Below are positions 1 through 11,296 of a stretch of DNA of 64,000 bases, in pieces; position 1 is the stretch's first letter, and each line of letters opens with the position of its first letter. The position numbers were made by a program, and so were the translations under genes. The stretch comes from an uncultured Pseudomonas sp. (lineage in GTDB: Bacteria > Pseudomonadota > Gammaproteobacteria > Pseudomonadales > Pseudomonadaceae), in assembly GCA_943912755.1 (NCBI GenBank), contig CALTWF010000015.1:1-64000 (forward strand), written 5' to 3'. The notes under the pieces were generated by a model. The model worked only from the letters and a program-made list of their open reading frames with translations. It made no database searches and was not told where the DNA came from.

Positions 1-441
1 ACCGAGCACGCAGGATACATAGCCGCGCACCCGGACACCCGCTTCATTGGCGGCCTGCAGCACCGGCGCGAAGCGTTCGAAGCTGTCGTCGATGGAGCAG
101 TTGATGTTGTTGCGCGAGAACGCCTCGGAGGCGGCAGCGAACACCGCCACCTCCCGGCAACCCGCTGCCAGCGCCGCGTCGAAGCCCTGCAGGTTGGGCA
201 CCAGCGCCGCGTAGTTCACGCCATCGCCGCTGGGCAGGCGGCGAAACAGCTCGTCGCTGCCGGCCATCTGCGGCACCCAGCGCGGCGACACGAAGGCGCC
301 GCCCTCGATATGCCGCAGGCCGGTGGCCGCAAGCTCGCGCACCAGCGCCAGACGACTGTCCACCGACAGGTGCCGGGGCTCGTTCTGCAGGCCGTCGCGG
401 GGGCCGACCTCGAAGACTTTGACCGCGTGCGGGCGGGCCAT
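1..441 (-). CDS. mvaB: Hydroxymethylglutaryl-CoA lyase (3' end cut off)
   Basis: HMG-CoA lyase splits HMG-CoA into acetoacetate and acetyl-CoA, the second step of mevalonate breakdown. The 147 N-terminal residues are present; the rest lies left of the window. The N-terminus reads MARPHAVKVFEVGPRDGLQNE (shown here as the family signature GPRDGLQNE at about residues 13-21, with the metal/catalytic Arg-Asp pair at 15-16), followed by GGAFVSPRWVPQMAGS, typical of the TIM-barrel lyase. The ATG at 441 lies 2 bp after the mvaA stop, so the two genes form one operon, as in P. mevalonii mvaAB. Family assignment is secure. Confidence 0.93.
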   Translation of the reverse strand, partial: MARPHAVKVFEVGPRDGLQNEPRHLSVDSRLALVRELAATGLRHIEGGAFVSPRWVPQMAGSDELFRRLPSGDGVNYAALVPNLQGFDAALAAGCREVAVFAAASEAFSRNNINCSIDDSFERFAPVLQAANEAGVRVRGYVSCVLG

Positions 442-443
442 GG

Positions 444-1730
<1,287 letters not shown>

Positions 1731-1822
1731 GGGGGCTCCGTTGGAGTCGTTGTTGTTGGGCGGCGGCTTGAGCGCGTCGCCGGCGTGGTGCTAAATGTGC
1801 AGCCACTGTGCCCTTCGATAAA

Positions 1823-1857
1823 GGTACAGTTTTGCCCAACAGTACCCAGACTGTACC
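1823..1857. promoter_or_regulatory. Putative operator of the MocR-type regulator / mvaAB
   Basis: GGTACAGT at 1823-1830 is repeated inverted as ACTGTACC at 1850-1857, a perfect 8-bp pair. A third half-site, CAGTACCC, sits at 1840-1847, giving a direct repeat with the right arm. The cluster lies between the divergent mvaA and the MocR gene, just upstream of the latter's ribosome-binding site. MocR proteins commonly bind such repeated half-sites; that this one controls mvaAB is inference. Confidence 0.5.
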
Positions 1858-1882
1858 CAGGACAGCCCAGGAGATCGCCCCC

Positions 1883-3289
1883 ATGGCCCGCGTCACCCTC
1901 GCCCAGCAGGTCGCCGATTCGGTGGAACAGCAGATCCGCACCGGGGTGCTCAAGGCCGGCGACCGCCTGCCTTCGCTGCGCGAGTACATGCGCCTGCACG
2001 GCCACTCGAAGAACACCGTGATCACCGCCTACGAAACCCTCGCCGCCAAGGGCCTGGTGGAAGCGCGCCATGGCCAGGGCTTCTTCGTTTGCGTAGTGCT
2101 GCCGGCCAGCGAGGTGGAAGAAGCGCCGCCCTACACCCGGGCCATGGACACCATCTGGATGATGCGCCAGCAGTTCGTCCGCGAGCCGGGGGTGGCGCCG
2201 CTGGGCGAAGGCTTCGCGCCGGTGGCGTGGCTGCAGGACATGCGCCTCGATAAATTCACCCGCCAGGTCATGCGCAGCGGCGCCGGCAACCTGTTCCGCT
2301 ACGGCAACCGCCTCGGCAACCCCGGGCTGCGCCAAAGCCTGGTGCGCAAGCTGGCCAGCTACGCCATCAGTGCCAGCCCGCGGCAGATCGTCACCACCCA
2401 TGGCGCCAACCACGCCCTCGATTTGATCATCCGCCGCTTCGTCGCCCCGGGCGACGCGGTACTGGTGGAAAACCCCGGCTACTACCCGCTGTTCGGCAAG
2501 CTGCAACTGCAGGGCGCGCGCCTGCTCAGCGTGCCGCGCCTGGCCGACGGCCCGGACATCGACGCCCTCGAAGCCCTGCTGCGCCGCGAGCGGCCACGGC
2601 TGTTCTTCATCCAGTCGGTGTGCCACAACCCCACCGGCTCGGACATCTCCCCGGCCAAGGCGCACCGCCTGCTGCAACTGGCCGAACAACACGAGCTGAT
2701 CCTGGTGGAAGACGACGCCCTCGCCGACTTCAAGCCCAGCTCGGCGCTAAAGGTCGCCGCGCTGGACCAGCTGCGCCGCTCGCTGTACATCGGCAGCTTC
2801 TCCAAATCGGTGTCGGCGGCGCTGCGGGTCGGCTATATCGCCGGCAGCAAGGAAATGATCGATGAACTGGCGGACCTGAAGATGATGTTGCACACCAGCT
2901 GCTCCGAGCTGTGCGAGCGCACGGTGGAGGTGATCCTCGGCGAGGGGCACTTCCTGCGCCATCTGATGCGCTTGCAGGACCGGGTTGGCGAGGCCACGGC
3001 GCGGGGGCTGGAGGTGCTCGACGGGCTGGGCGCGGAGGTGTTCTGCCGGCCGGAGCAGAGTCTGTATCTGTGGGCACGCTTTCCAGGGATTGCGGATACG
3101 GCCGTGCTGACCCGGGAAGTGCAGGCCAAGGGCGTGATGCTGGCACCGGGGGCGATTTTCCAGACGGACCAGAAGGCGGTGGTGCCTTGGACACGGTTGA
3201 ATGTCGCGTATCTGGGAGAAGCGGTTTTTGCGGGGTGCATTCGCGGGTTTGCTGCGGTCGAGAACGCGCAGCCAGACATTCGCCGCTGA
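1883..3289 (+). CDS. MocR-type (GntR HTH + aminotransferase fold) transcriptional regulator
   Basis: A 468-residue regulator with an N-terminal GntR winged helix (about residues 5-72; GDRLPSLREYMRLHGHSKNTV) joined to a fold-type I aminotransferase-like domain. The PLP lysine motif is present (YIGSFSKSVSAALRVGYI), as are NPGYYPLF and CHNPTGSDIS. The ATG at 1883 is preferred over an upstream in-frame ATG at 1808 because AGGAG lies at 1869-1873 with normal spacing. It is divergent from mvaAB, so it is the obvious candidate for their regulator. P. mevalonii is known to need a trans-acting factor for mvaAB induction, but I cannot show that this is the same gene. Confidence 0.88.
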   Translation: MARVTLAQQVADSVEQQIRTGVLKAGDRLPSLREYMRLHGHSKNTVITAYETLAAKGLVEARHGQGFFVCVVLPASEVEEAPPYTRAMDTIWMMRQQFVREPGVAPLGEGFAPVAWLQDMRLDKFTRQVMRSGAGNLFRYGNRLGNPGLRQSLVRKLASYAISASPRQIVTTHGANHALDLIIRRFVAPGDAVLVENPGYYPLFGKLQLQGARLLSVPRLADGPDIDALEALLRRERPRLFFIQSVCHNPTGSDISPAKAHRLLQLAEQHELILVEDDALADFKPSSALKVAALDQLRRSLYIGSFSKSVSAALRVGYIAGSKEMIDELADLKMMLHTSCSELCERTVEVILGEGHFLRHLMRLQDRVGEATARGLEVLDGLGAEVFCRPEQSLYLWARFPGIADTAVLTREVQAKGVMLAPGAIFQTDQKAVVPWTRLNVAYLGEAVFAGCIRGFAAVENAQPDIRR

Positions 3290-3338
3290 TCGCTGACGCC
3301 CCATGGCGAACACTGGATACCGGCGTGCTTGCACATAG

Positions 3339-3372
3339 CATATGGATAGCCATATATTCGGCCATCCATATG
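3339..3372. promoter_or_regulatory. ArsR operator palindrome
   Basis: CATATGGATAGCC (3339-3351) is mirrored by GGCCATCCATATG (3360-3372); 12 of 13 positions pair across an 8-bp spacer. It ends 13 bp before the arsR start. Position and symmetry fit the autoregulatory site of an ArsR/SmtB repressor; binding is inferred. Confidence 0.65.
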
Positions 3373-3385
3373 TTCTGGTACCGCC

Positions 3386-3733
3386 ATGATTTCTCCACCC
3401 GATGTCTTCAAATGCCTGTCCGACGAGACCCGAGCTCGCGCTACCCTGCTGATCGCCAGCCTGGGAGAGCTCTGCGTCTGTGAACTGATGTGCGCCTTGA
3501 ACGACAGCCAACCCAAGATCAGCCGCCATCTCGCGCAACTGCGCGGCAACGGCATGTTGCTGGATCGACGCCAGGGTCAATGGGTGTATTACCGCCTCAA
3601 CCCGGAATTGCCCGCCTGGGTTCATGAAATGTTGCAGGTGACCTTGCAGGCCAACTCGCAGTGGTTGGCCGACAATGCCCTTCGACTGAACAACATGGAC
3701 GGTCGCCCGGTCCGTGATTCCGTCTGCTGCTGA
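3386..3733 (+). CDS. arsR: ArsR-family arsenite-responsive repressor
   Basis: A 115-residue winged-helix repressor of the ArsR/SmtB family. The metalloid-binding motif ELCVCEL (residues 29-35, Cys31 and Cys33) lies in the alpha-3 region, followed by the DNA-recognition stretch SQPKISRHLAQLRGNGML. The protein ends in Cys-Cys, an additional thiol pair. It is first in an arsR-arsB-arsC operon (21 bp to arsB) and sits directly behind a palindromic operator. It should repress the operon until As(III) or Sb(III) binds. Confidence 0.93.
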   Translation: MISPPDVFKCLSDETRARATLLIASLGELCVCELMCALNDSQPKISRHLAQLRGNGMLLDRRQGQWVYYRLNPELPAWVHEMLQVTLQANSQWLADNALRLNNMDGRPVRDSVCC

Positions 3734-3754
3734 TCCTCACCAAGCGAGATTTCC

Positions 3755-5038
<1,284 letters not shown>

Positions 5039-5066
5039 CGTCCGCCACCAGGCGGAGGAGCCTTCC

Positions 5067-5537
5067 ATGCGAGTCCTGTTCATGTGCACGGCCAACAGTT
5101 GCCGCAGCATCCTTTCCGAGGCCATGTTCAACCACCTGGCACCTCCCGGCTTTGCCGCAGTCAGCTCCGGCAGCTTCCCCAAAGGCCAGGTGCTGCCCCG
5201 CAGCCTGGCCATCCTGCAGCATGCCGGTATCCCGACCGATGGGCTGAGCAGCAAGGGCAATGACGCATTCGAGGATTGCCCTCCCGACATCGTCATCACC
5301 GTTTGCGACAAGGCTGCCGGCGAAGCCTGCCCGGTGTATTTCGGCCCTGCGCTGAAGTCGCACTGGGGCCTGGAAGATCCGTCCGCTCACGTCGGTGACG
5401 AGGCGTCGGTCGACGCCGCCTTCCGCGCCACCCTGGAGCGCATCGCAGCACGCTGCCGGGCATTCCTTGCACTGCCTTTCGCCGACCTCGACCCTGGGCA
5501 GCTCAAGCATGAGCTGGATCGCATCGGCAGGCTTTGA
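5067..5537 (+). CDS. arsC: Arsenate reductase, low-molecular-weight phosphatase type
   Basis: A 156-residue protein starting MRVLFMCTANSCRSILSEAM, with the CX5R phosphate loop (Cys7 to Arg13) of the LMW-PTPase fold. It reduces arsenate to arsenite for export by ArsB. Cysteines at positions that could serve the disulfide relay are visible downstream (EDCPPD, TVCDKAAGEACP). The start is supported by GGAGGAG about 10 bp upstream. It is the last gene of the operon; no arsH follows, and the next gene is convergent. Confidence 0.92.
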   Translation: MRVLFMCTANSCRSILSEAMFNHLAPPGFAAVSSGSFPKGQVLPRSLAILQHAGIPTDGLSSKGNDAFEDCPPDIVITVCDKAAGEACPVYFGPALKSHWGLEDPSAHVGDEASVDAAFRATLERIAARCRAFLALPFADLDPGQLKHELDRIGRL

Positions 5538-5572
5538 TCAGCAGGCGCACCTGTGCGGGAGGGGGGGGCTTT

Positions 5573-6406
5573 TCACATCAGCGCTTGTTGGGCAAGACGT
5601 GCCACCGCCAGTTCGCCGTCGGCCTTGTCTCGCTCCCCGTCCTCCAGGAACCAGGCCGCCGACAACGCGGCATGGGCCATCACCCACTGGAGCAGGCGCT
5701 GGCGCTCCAGCCCGGCGACGCTGACGACGACCTCGACCTGCCGCGCAAAGCGCAGCGGGTCGGCGCAGGTCGGCAGATCAGGGTTGCACAGCACATTGAC
5801 GTAGTCGTAGCAGCGCTCGCCCGTCACCCGCTTGGGATCGATCGCCAACCATCCACGCCCGCCGAAATCGAGGATATTGCTGTGGTGCGCGTCACCGTGC
5901 AGCACCACCTGCTCGCGCTGTGAACCGAGCAACTCACCCGCCACCACTGCGCACTCGGCCATCAGGCCGCCCTCGCGCTGGGCCATTGGTGCCAGCGACG
6001 CGAAAAATCGCGCAAGCGGCAGCAGGTTCCCAGGCGCTGGCGAGCCCCGCGCCGCGTGCAACTGAGCGACTGTGCGGCAGACGATGCGGGTGGCATCGTC
6101 ATCTTCATCCTCCATGGCCATGTTCAGCAGATGGCGCAAACCCGTGGCACGCTCCATCAGCATGACGCCCGCGGCATCGTCGTAGGCATGGACGTGAGCG
6201 GCCCCGTCACCGCCCCACCAGCGCATGACCTGGCCCCCGATCTTTTCGTCGATATGCCGGGCGATCTTGATCATCGCCGGGCGACCGCGCGGATGCCCAT
6301 CGAGGCGGACTGGCAACAGGTAGCCAGCATGGGTTGCGAAAGGCTCGCCGTCGGGGAGCGCGTTCCAGCGTTGGAGATAGGCAGCGAAAAGTGTCAGGTC
6401 GGGCAT
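5573..6406 (-). CDS. Aminoglycoside/hydroxyurea phosphotransferase-like kinase
   Basis: A 277-residue protein with the kinase-like signature VLHGDAHHSNILD (Brenner-type catalytic Asp/Asn) near residue 169 and a following DPK metal-binding motif (LAIDPKRVTGERCYDY). The N-terminal lobe carries AMIKIA, a likely ATP-contact lysine. This fits the APH(6)/hydroxyurea kinase family (streptomycin 6-kinase-like). Chromosomal members in pseudomonads are often uncharacterised, so the true substrate is unknown. It converges on arsC. Confidence 0.82.
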   Translation of the reverse strand: MPDLTLFAAYLQRWNALPDGEPFATHAGYLLPVRLDGHPRGRPAMIKIARHIDEKIGGQVMRWWGGDGAAHVHAYDDAAGVMLMERATGLRHLLNMAMEDEDDDATRIVCRTVAQLHAARGSPAPGNLLPLARFFASLAPMAQREGGLMAECAVVAGELLGSQREQVVLHGDAHHSNILDFGGRGWLAIDPKRVTGERCYDYVNVLCNPDLPTCADPLRFARQVEVVVSVAGLERQRLLQWVMAHAALSAAWFLEDGERDKADGELAVARLAQQALM

Positions 6407-6572
6407 GTGGCGGATTCTTGTGGAATGGAAACACGGTATGAACTCGGGACGGTCTCACAGGGAATACCCTTCTCGCCCATCCGTTTCACCTTGAGACTTA
6501 CCATGCAAGCATGCGTTCGGCATCTTTTCGGTTTGCAGATCCCGCCAATGTGGCGCGGTCCAGGCTCGCCCT

Positions 6573-7202
6573 TCACGCCTGCTGCATAAACGCCAGCCGC
6601 AGCGCAAACCCGACCGACAACCCGCCAAACAACCACTGCTGCACGCGCTGCGCAGTGGGACTGCGCTCCAGCCAGCGGCCAACCCAAGTGCCCGCCAGTG
6701 CGTAACTGCTGTCGAACAGCAACCCAACGGCGACCAGGATCACCCCGAGCATCACGAACTGCATCATCACCGGCGCCGCGCCGGGAGTGATGAACTGCGG
6801 CAGCAGCACCGAGCAGAACAGCAGGGCCTTGGGGTTGAGCAGGTTGGTCAGCACACCCCGCTGGATTGCCGATTTCCAGGAAGTGCCGCGCGGGGTTTCG
6901 AGCGTGCCAGCCGACGCAACCAATGCGCTCTGCCTGAACAGCTGCAAGCCCATCCACAGCAGATAAGCCGCCCCCACGATACGCACCACATCGAAGGTCC
7001 AGGGCGCCACCTTGAACAAGGTCGCCAGGCCCATCCCCGCCAGCGCCACATGACAGCTACGGGCAATCGCCAGGCCCAGGGCCGTCGCCAGTGCAGCGCC
7101 CCGCCCCTGGCGCGCACCGGTCTGCAGCAGCAGGATCATGTCGGGGCCCGGCAACAGATAGACCATGGCCAGCGCCAGCAAGTACAAGCCCGTGTTTTCC
7201 AT
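6573..7202 (-). CDS. LysE/RhtB-family amino-acid exporter
   Basis: A 209-residue membrane protein of the LysE/RhtB translocator family, with about six hydrophobic segments. The family hallmark LLPGPDMILLLQTGARQGRGAA begins at about residue 16, and the middle NLLNPKALLFCSVLLPQF is diagnostic. It likely exports an amino acid or analogue from the cytoplasm. It is divergent from an Lrp/AsnC regulator with a palindrome in the shared 136-bp gap, a common exporter/regulator pairing. The substrate cannot be read from sequence. Confidence 0.9.
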   Translation of the reverse strand: MENTGLYLLALAMVYLLPGPDMILLLQTGARQGRGAALATALGLAIARSCHVALAGMGLATLFKVAPWTFDVVRIVGAAYLLWMGLQLFRQSALVASAGTLETPRGTSWKSAIQRGVLTNLLNPKALLFCSVLLPQFITPGAAPVMMQFVMLGVILVAVGLLFDSSYALAGTWVGRWLERSPTAQRVQQWLFGGLSVGFALRLAFMQQA

Positions 7203-7297
7203 CGTTCGGTACTCCAGGGTGAGTGGGTGCAGAACAGAAGTCTAAGCCCGGAGGCCAGGGCAGGTGCTTGCCTATTCGACCCCTTGAAGGCCTATAG

Positions 7298-7314
7298 TTG
7301 GCAGACTCTGCCAA
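7298..7314. promoter_or_regulatory. Palindromic site between lysE-like and lrp-like genes
   Basis: TTGGCAGA-C-TCTGCCAA is a perfect 8-bp palindrome with one central base, 24 bp upstream of the Lrp-type gene. It is well placed to be that regulator's site controlling both divergent promoters (inferred). Confidence 0.5.
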
Positions 7315-7338
7315 TTACAAACCTCATAAAGTACGAAC

Positions 7339-7821
7339 ATGCCAAAAACCAAACTTGACGCCTATGACCGCCGCATCCTCGCCGCCCTGCAGCGCGACGG
7401 CCGCCTGACCAACGTGCAGCTGGCGGACGAGATCGGCCTGTCGGCCTCACCCTGCCTGCGCCGCGTGCGTCATCTGGAGGATACGGGGGTGATCAATGGC
7501 TATCGGGCAAGCCTCGACCCCGACGAGGTCGGGCTGGGCCTGACGGTGTTCGTCGGGATCAAGGTCGAGCGGCATCACGAAACGGAAGCCGAGCGCTTCC
7601 GCGAAGCGGTGCTGGCGCTGCCGGAAGTCATCTCGGCCTTTCTCGTGTCAGGCGAATCGGATTTCCTGCTGCATGTGGTGGTGCCGGACTTGCGCGGCTA
7701 CGAGCGCTTTCTTACCGGCACCCTGCTCAAGTTGCCCGGGGTCAGTGATATCCGCAGCAACTTCGCCATTCAGACGGTCAAGGCGCAGAGCCCGTTGCCA
7801 CTCAATCATCTGCCTGATTGA
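7339..7821 (+). CDS. Lrp/AsnC-family transcriptional regulator
   Basis: A 160-residue protein with an N-terminal Lrp HTH (KLDAYDRRILAALQRDGRLTNVQLADEIGLSASPCLRRVRHLE, about residues 4-47) and a C-terminal RAM/ligand-binding domain (about 70-150; SGESDFLLHVVVPDLRGYERF). It is divergent from the LysE-type exporter, which it probably induces when the cognate amino acid accumulates. Its 3' end overlaps the convergent GNAT gene by 16 bp. Confidence 0.92.
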   Translation: MPKTKLDAYDRRILAALQRDGRLTNVQLADEIGLSASPCLRRVRHLEDTGVINGYRASLDPDEVGLGLTVFVGIKVERHHETEAERFREAVLALPEVISAFLVSGESDFLLHVVVPDLRGYERFLTGTLLKLPGVSDIRSNFAIQTVKAQSPLPLNHLPD

Positions 7822-8300
7822 GCCAGCCACAGCATCCCCCGTACCCTGACCTGCGGATGACTCTCCAGCCGCTCCCACTCATCGAGGAACACGAAACCCT
7901 CCCGCTGGTACAGCCTCACCGCGTGCATATTGTCCGGCGCGACATCGAGATACACCCGCCCATGCCCCTGCTCCACCGCCCGCGCCTTGACCGCCGCGAC
8001 CAGCCGCGGGGCCAGGCCATGGCCGCGGGATCCCGGCTCCAGCCACAGGCCGATCAGGTTGAAACGCCCCGCTTCGCCCAGCGTTGCGCCGACCATGCCC
8101 ACCGCCCGCCCTTCGACGAAGGCCAGCCAGAACGCCGTGCCCGTCGATGACGCCCGCTGCCGCCACTGTTCATCCGTGTAGCGGCTGGCGCTCTGGTAAG
8201 TGACGCCAAAGGCTTTCGGCGCATCGAGCAAGGCAGCCAGTCGCACCTGTTTCAAGTGCTGCCAGTCGTCGACGGTGGTCAGACGAATTTCCATACTCAT
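7806..8300 (-). CDS. GNAT-family N-acetyltransferase
   Basis: A 164-residue acetyltransferase with the acetyl-CoA-binding motif LEPGSRGHGLAPRLVAAV (R-x-x-G-x-G/A type) at about residues 87-104, followed by VYLDVAPDNMHAVRLYQREGF, the usual GNAT beta-5/alpha-4 segment. The acceptor cannot be predicted. It overlaps the 3' end of the Lrp gene on the other strand and is followed upstream by a lipoprotein gene in the same orientation. Confidence 0.88.
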   Translation of the reverse strand: MSMEIRLTTVDDWQHLKQVRLAALLDAPKAFGVTYQSASRYTDEQWRQRASSTGTAFWLAFVEGRAVGMVGATLGEAGRFNLIGLWLEPGSRGHGLAPRLVAAVKARAVEQGHGRVYLDVAPDNMHAVRLYQREGFVFLDEWERLESHPQVRVRGMLWLAQSGR

Positions 8301-8328
8301 GGCCCTCTTCCCTCTACCTGAGGCCAGC

Positions 8329-9039
8329 TCAACCCCGGCCGCCAGCAGGCACCTGCACCAGCTCCGGTATCAGCCCGCCCTTCACCACCCTCAGCAACAA
8401 GGCATCGACCTGGCGCTTGAGGGTGTCGTATTCGGCTTTTTCCTGGGTATCGCCCAACCGTGCCAGGTTGACCAGGCCCACGCGCTGGTCGATCGCATCG
8501 CTGTTGGCGAGCCCGCCCAGCGGCTTCTGGTCCGGGCCCTGGAGCGCCATAAGCAACTTGAATTCTTCTGGCCGGCTGCTCGGGAACAGCCCGAAGGTGA
8601 GCAGTGTGCCGAGGCTGCCCAGTGCCCCGCCGCCATCGAGCGGCCAATAGGTGTACAGCCGCAGGTGCAGTTGGTAATCCCCAGGCCGCAACGGCTCGTC
8701 ATTCATCGCGACATGCTCGAACAGGGCCGTTTCGCTGAGAACCTGCCGCACGATCTGCGTGGTGTTCCGTTGCCTTTCGGCCGGCGCGAGGGGGGACTGG
8801 GCGCCGAGGTTGCGCATGACTTTCGCGTCGTTGCCGTACTCGGTGTCCTTCATCGAAGCCGCCAGCAGGTGCGGCAGGGGGCTGCCGTAGTAGTGGCTTA
8901 CCGAAACATGCACGCCGGGCTTTGGCTTGCCTTCGGCCAGGGTCGGCAAGGTGCTGGGCGCCACCAGGTTTTCCGGCACGCTGGCGCAACCGCCAAGCAG
9001 CAGGCACAGGGAGAGACACAGGCGGGTAACGACAGTCAT
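8329..9039 (-). CDS. Putative lipoprotein of unknown function
   Basis: A 236-residue protein beginning MTVVTRLCLSLCLLLGGCAS, a clear lipobox (LGGC), so it should be lipid-modified and anchored in the envelope. The ATG at 9039 is chosen over an upstream in-frame codon because AAGGAAGG precedes it. The body has YYGSPLPHLLAASMKDTEYG and a glycine-rich DGGGALGSLGTLLTFGLFPS stretch, and is probably periplasmic. I do not recognise a named family. Only 28 bp separate it from the GNAT gene. Confidence 0.72.
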   Translation of the reverse strand: MTVVTRLCLSLCLLLGGCASVPENLVAPSTLPTLAEGKPKPGVHVSVSHYYGSPLPHLLAASMKDTEYGNDAKVMRNLGAQSPLAPAERQRNTTQIVRQVLSETALFEHVAMNDEPLRPGDYQLHLRLYTYWPLDGGGALGSLGTLLTFGLFPSSRPEEFKLLMALQGPDQKPLGGLANSDAIDQRVGLVNLARLGDTQEKAEYDTLKRQVDALLLRVVKGGLIPELVQVPAGGRG

Positions 9040-9144
9040 GCAAACCTTCCTTTGAATGCGGAGCATGATTGTAGAGAGCGCGAGGTGATTGTTGAAGGCC
9101 GTCGCGCATCGCCAGCGACGTCATGAACACAACTAAAGGTTCTG

Positions 9145-9157
9145 TGAATTCAATTCA
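9145..9157 (+). promoter_or_regulatory. MetR-box-like palindrome upstream of mesX
   Basis: TGAATTCAATTCA matches the classical MetR box TGAA-N5-TTCA exactly. A -10-like TAAAAT lies at 9183-9188, about 45 bp before the mesX start. The operon downstream makes methionine and ends in a MetR-like LysR gene, so regulation by that protein is plausible. Confidence 0.6.
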
Positions 9158-9233
9158 GTTCCGCTCATTCAATAGCCAAACCTAAAATGCGCACCATTGC
9201 AGGGCTTATTGAAATTCGAGCGGAATACCAGCC

Positions 9234-10220
9234 ATGACCCATCAAGAACTTGGTTTTTCCATCAAAAGCATTCGCTTCGATGAACACTACCAGCCGGCGG
9301 AAAATACCCGCCTGACCACCAACTTCGCCAACCTGGCGCGGGGCACTCGACGTCAGGAAAACCTGCGCAATACCTTGCGCATGATTGATAACCGCTTCAA
9401 TGCCCTGGCGTATTGGGACAATCCCCGCGGCGATCGCTACAGCGTCGAACTCGAAATCATTTCCGTGGCAATGGATATCGCTGCCGGGAACAGCGATAGC
9501 GCCCTGCCCCTGATCGAAATATTGCAGACCGGCATCATCGACAGGCAAACCGGCGAAAGGATCGCCGGCATGGTGGGAAACAACTTTTCCTCCTATGTGC
9601 GGGACTACGATTTCAGCGTAGTGCTGCTGGGACACAACAAGGACCAGCCGGCCTTCAGCACCCCCGAACACTTTGGCGAGCTGCACGGCAAGTTGTTCAA
9701 GTGCTTCGTCAACTCAAGTACCTATAAAGAGCATTTCGACAAGCCGCCGGTCATCTGCCTGAGTGTTTCCAGCAGCAAGACTTATCACCGCACCGAAAAC
9801 CAGCACCCGGTCCTCGGCTTCGAATACCAGCAGGATGAGTACTCGCTGACCGACGAGTATTTCGAAAAGATGGGCCTGAAAGTTCGCTACTTCATGCCAC
9901 CGAACAGCGTGGCGCCATTGGCTTTCTACTTCTCCGGCGACCTGCTGGGTGACTACAGCAACCTGGAACTGATCAGCACCATCAGCACCATGGATACCTT
10001 CCAGAAGATCTACCGGCCCGAGATCTACAACGCCAATTCCGGGGCGGGCAAGTCCTATCGGCCCAGCCTGCAGCATCAGGATTACTCGCTGACCCGCATC
10101 GTCTACGACCGCGAGGAGCGCAGCCGGCTGGCCATCGAGCAAGGGAAGTTCGTCGAGGAACACTTCATCAAGCCGCACCACGCGTTTCTTCAGCAGTGGT
10201 CCGCCCGCTACGCCGCCTGA
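9234..10220 (+). CDS. mesX: DUF1852 protein MesX, partner of MesD methionine synthase
   Basis: A 328-residue protein of the DUF1852 family (LTTNFANLARGTRRQENLRNTL; RIVYDREERSRLAIEQGKFVEE). From the literature on folate-independent methionine synthases, MesX is needed for the activity of MesD and is usually encoded beside it; its biochemical role was unresolved when described. Here it is followed 27 bp later by mesD and then by a flavin reductase gene. No signal peptide or membrane segment is visible, so it is cytoplasmic. Confidence 0.85.
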   Translation: MTHQELGFSIKSIRFDEHYQPAENTRLTTNFANLARGTRRQENLRNTLRMIDNRFNALAYWDNPRGDRYSVELEIISVAMDIAAGNSDSALPLIEILQTGIIDRQTGERIAGMVGNNFSSYVRDYDFSVVLLGHNKDQPAFSTPEHFGELHGKLFKCFVNSSTYKEHFDKPPVICLSVSSSKTYHRTENQHPVLGFEYQQDEYSLTDEYFEKMGLKVRYFMPPNSVAPLAFYFSGDLLGDYSNLELISTISTMDTFQKIYRPEIYNANSGAGKSYRPSLQHQDYSLTRIVYDREERSRLAIEQGKFVEEHFIKPHHAFLQQWSARYAA

Positions 10221-10247
10221 TCAACCAAAAATACAAGGTATGCCTTC

Positions 10248-11279
10248 GTGAAAAAGCTGTTGCCCACTTCGACTGCCGGAAGTTTGCCGAAACCGTCCTG
10301 GCTCGCCCAACCGGAAACCCTTTGGTCGCCCTGGAAACTGCAAGACCAGGAATTGCTCGACGGCAAGCAGGATGCCCTGCGCTTGTCATTGCAAGAGCAA
10401 CAACAGGCGGGCATCGATATCGTCAGTGATGGCGAACAGACCCGCCAACACTTCGTGACCACCTTTATCGAGCATTTGAGCGGGGTTGATTTCGAAAAGC
10501 GCGAAACCGTCAGGATCCGTGATCGCTACGATGCCAGCGTACCCACGGTAGTGGGTGCGGTTGCCCGGCAAAAGCCGGTATTCGTCGAAGATGCAAAGTT
10601 CCTGCGCCAGCAAACCGGGCAGCCGATCAAATGGGCACTGCCCGGCCCGATGACCATGATCGATACGCTGTACGACAGCCACTATAAAAGTCGCGAAAAA
10701 CTGGCATGGGAGTTCGCCAAAATACTCAACGAGGAAGCCAGGGAACTGGAAGCGGCCGGCGTCGATATCATTCAGTTCGACGAGCCGGCATTCAATGTGT
10801 TCTTCGACGAAGTCAACGACTGGGGTGTCGCCACTCTGGAAAGAGCCATCGAAGGCCTCAAGTGCGAAACCGCCGTGCATATCTGCTACGGCTATGGCAT
10901 CAAGGCCAATACCGACTGGAAGAAGACCCTGGGCTCGGAATGGCGGCAATACGAAGAGGCCTTCCCCAAGTTGCAAAAGTCCGGCATCGATATCATCTCG
11001 CTGGAGTGCCACAACTCCCGCGTGCCCATGGACCTGATCGAACTTATCCGCGGCAAGAAAGTGATGGTCGGCGCCATCGACGTGGCGAACCACAGCATTG
11101 AAACCCCCGAGGAAGTGGCCAATACCCTGCGCAAGGCCCTGCAATTCGTCGATGCCGACAAACTCTATCCATGCACCAACTGCGGCATGGCGCCCCTGCC
11201 CCGCCAGGTCGCCCGCGGCAAGCTGAAAGCCTTGAGTGCGGGCGCAGAAATCGTCCGCAGAGAACTCGCGGCCAACTGA
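10248..11279 (+). CDS. mesD: Folate-independent (core-MetE) methionine synthase MesD
   Basis: A 343-residue protein matching only the C-terminal catalytic half of MetE, with no N-terminal folate-binding domain. Zinc/homocysteine-site residues are visible: His211 and Cys213 (AVHICYGYG), an acidic residue near 253 (SLECHNS) and Cys312 (CTNCGMAPLPRQ). SDGEQTRQ and QFDEPAFN are further MetE-type motifs. It methylates homocysteine using a donor other than methyl-tetrahydrofolate. The GTG start at 10248 has AAGG about 9 bp upstream. Its position after mesX identifies the MesD class. Confidence 0.86.
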   Translation: MKKLLPTSTAGSLPKPSWLAQPETLWSPWKLQDQELLDGKQDALRLSLQEQQQAGIDIVSDGEQTRQHFVTTFIEHLSGVDFEKRETVRIRDRYDASVPTVVGAVARQKPVFVEDAKFLRQQTGQPIKWALPGPMTMIDTLYDSHYKSREKLAWEFAKILNEEARELEAAGVDIIQFDEPAFNVFFDEVNDWGVATLERAIEGLKCETAVHICYGYGIKANTDWKKTLGSEWRQYEEAFPKLQKSGIDIISLECHNSRVPMDLIELIRGKKVMVGAIDVANHSIETPEEVANTLRKALQFVDADKLYPCTNCGMAPLPRQVARGKLKALSAGAEIVRRELAAN

Positions 11280-11296
11280 AGGCACCAGGACCTCCC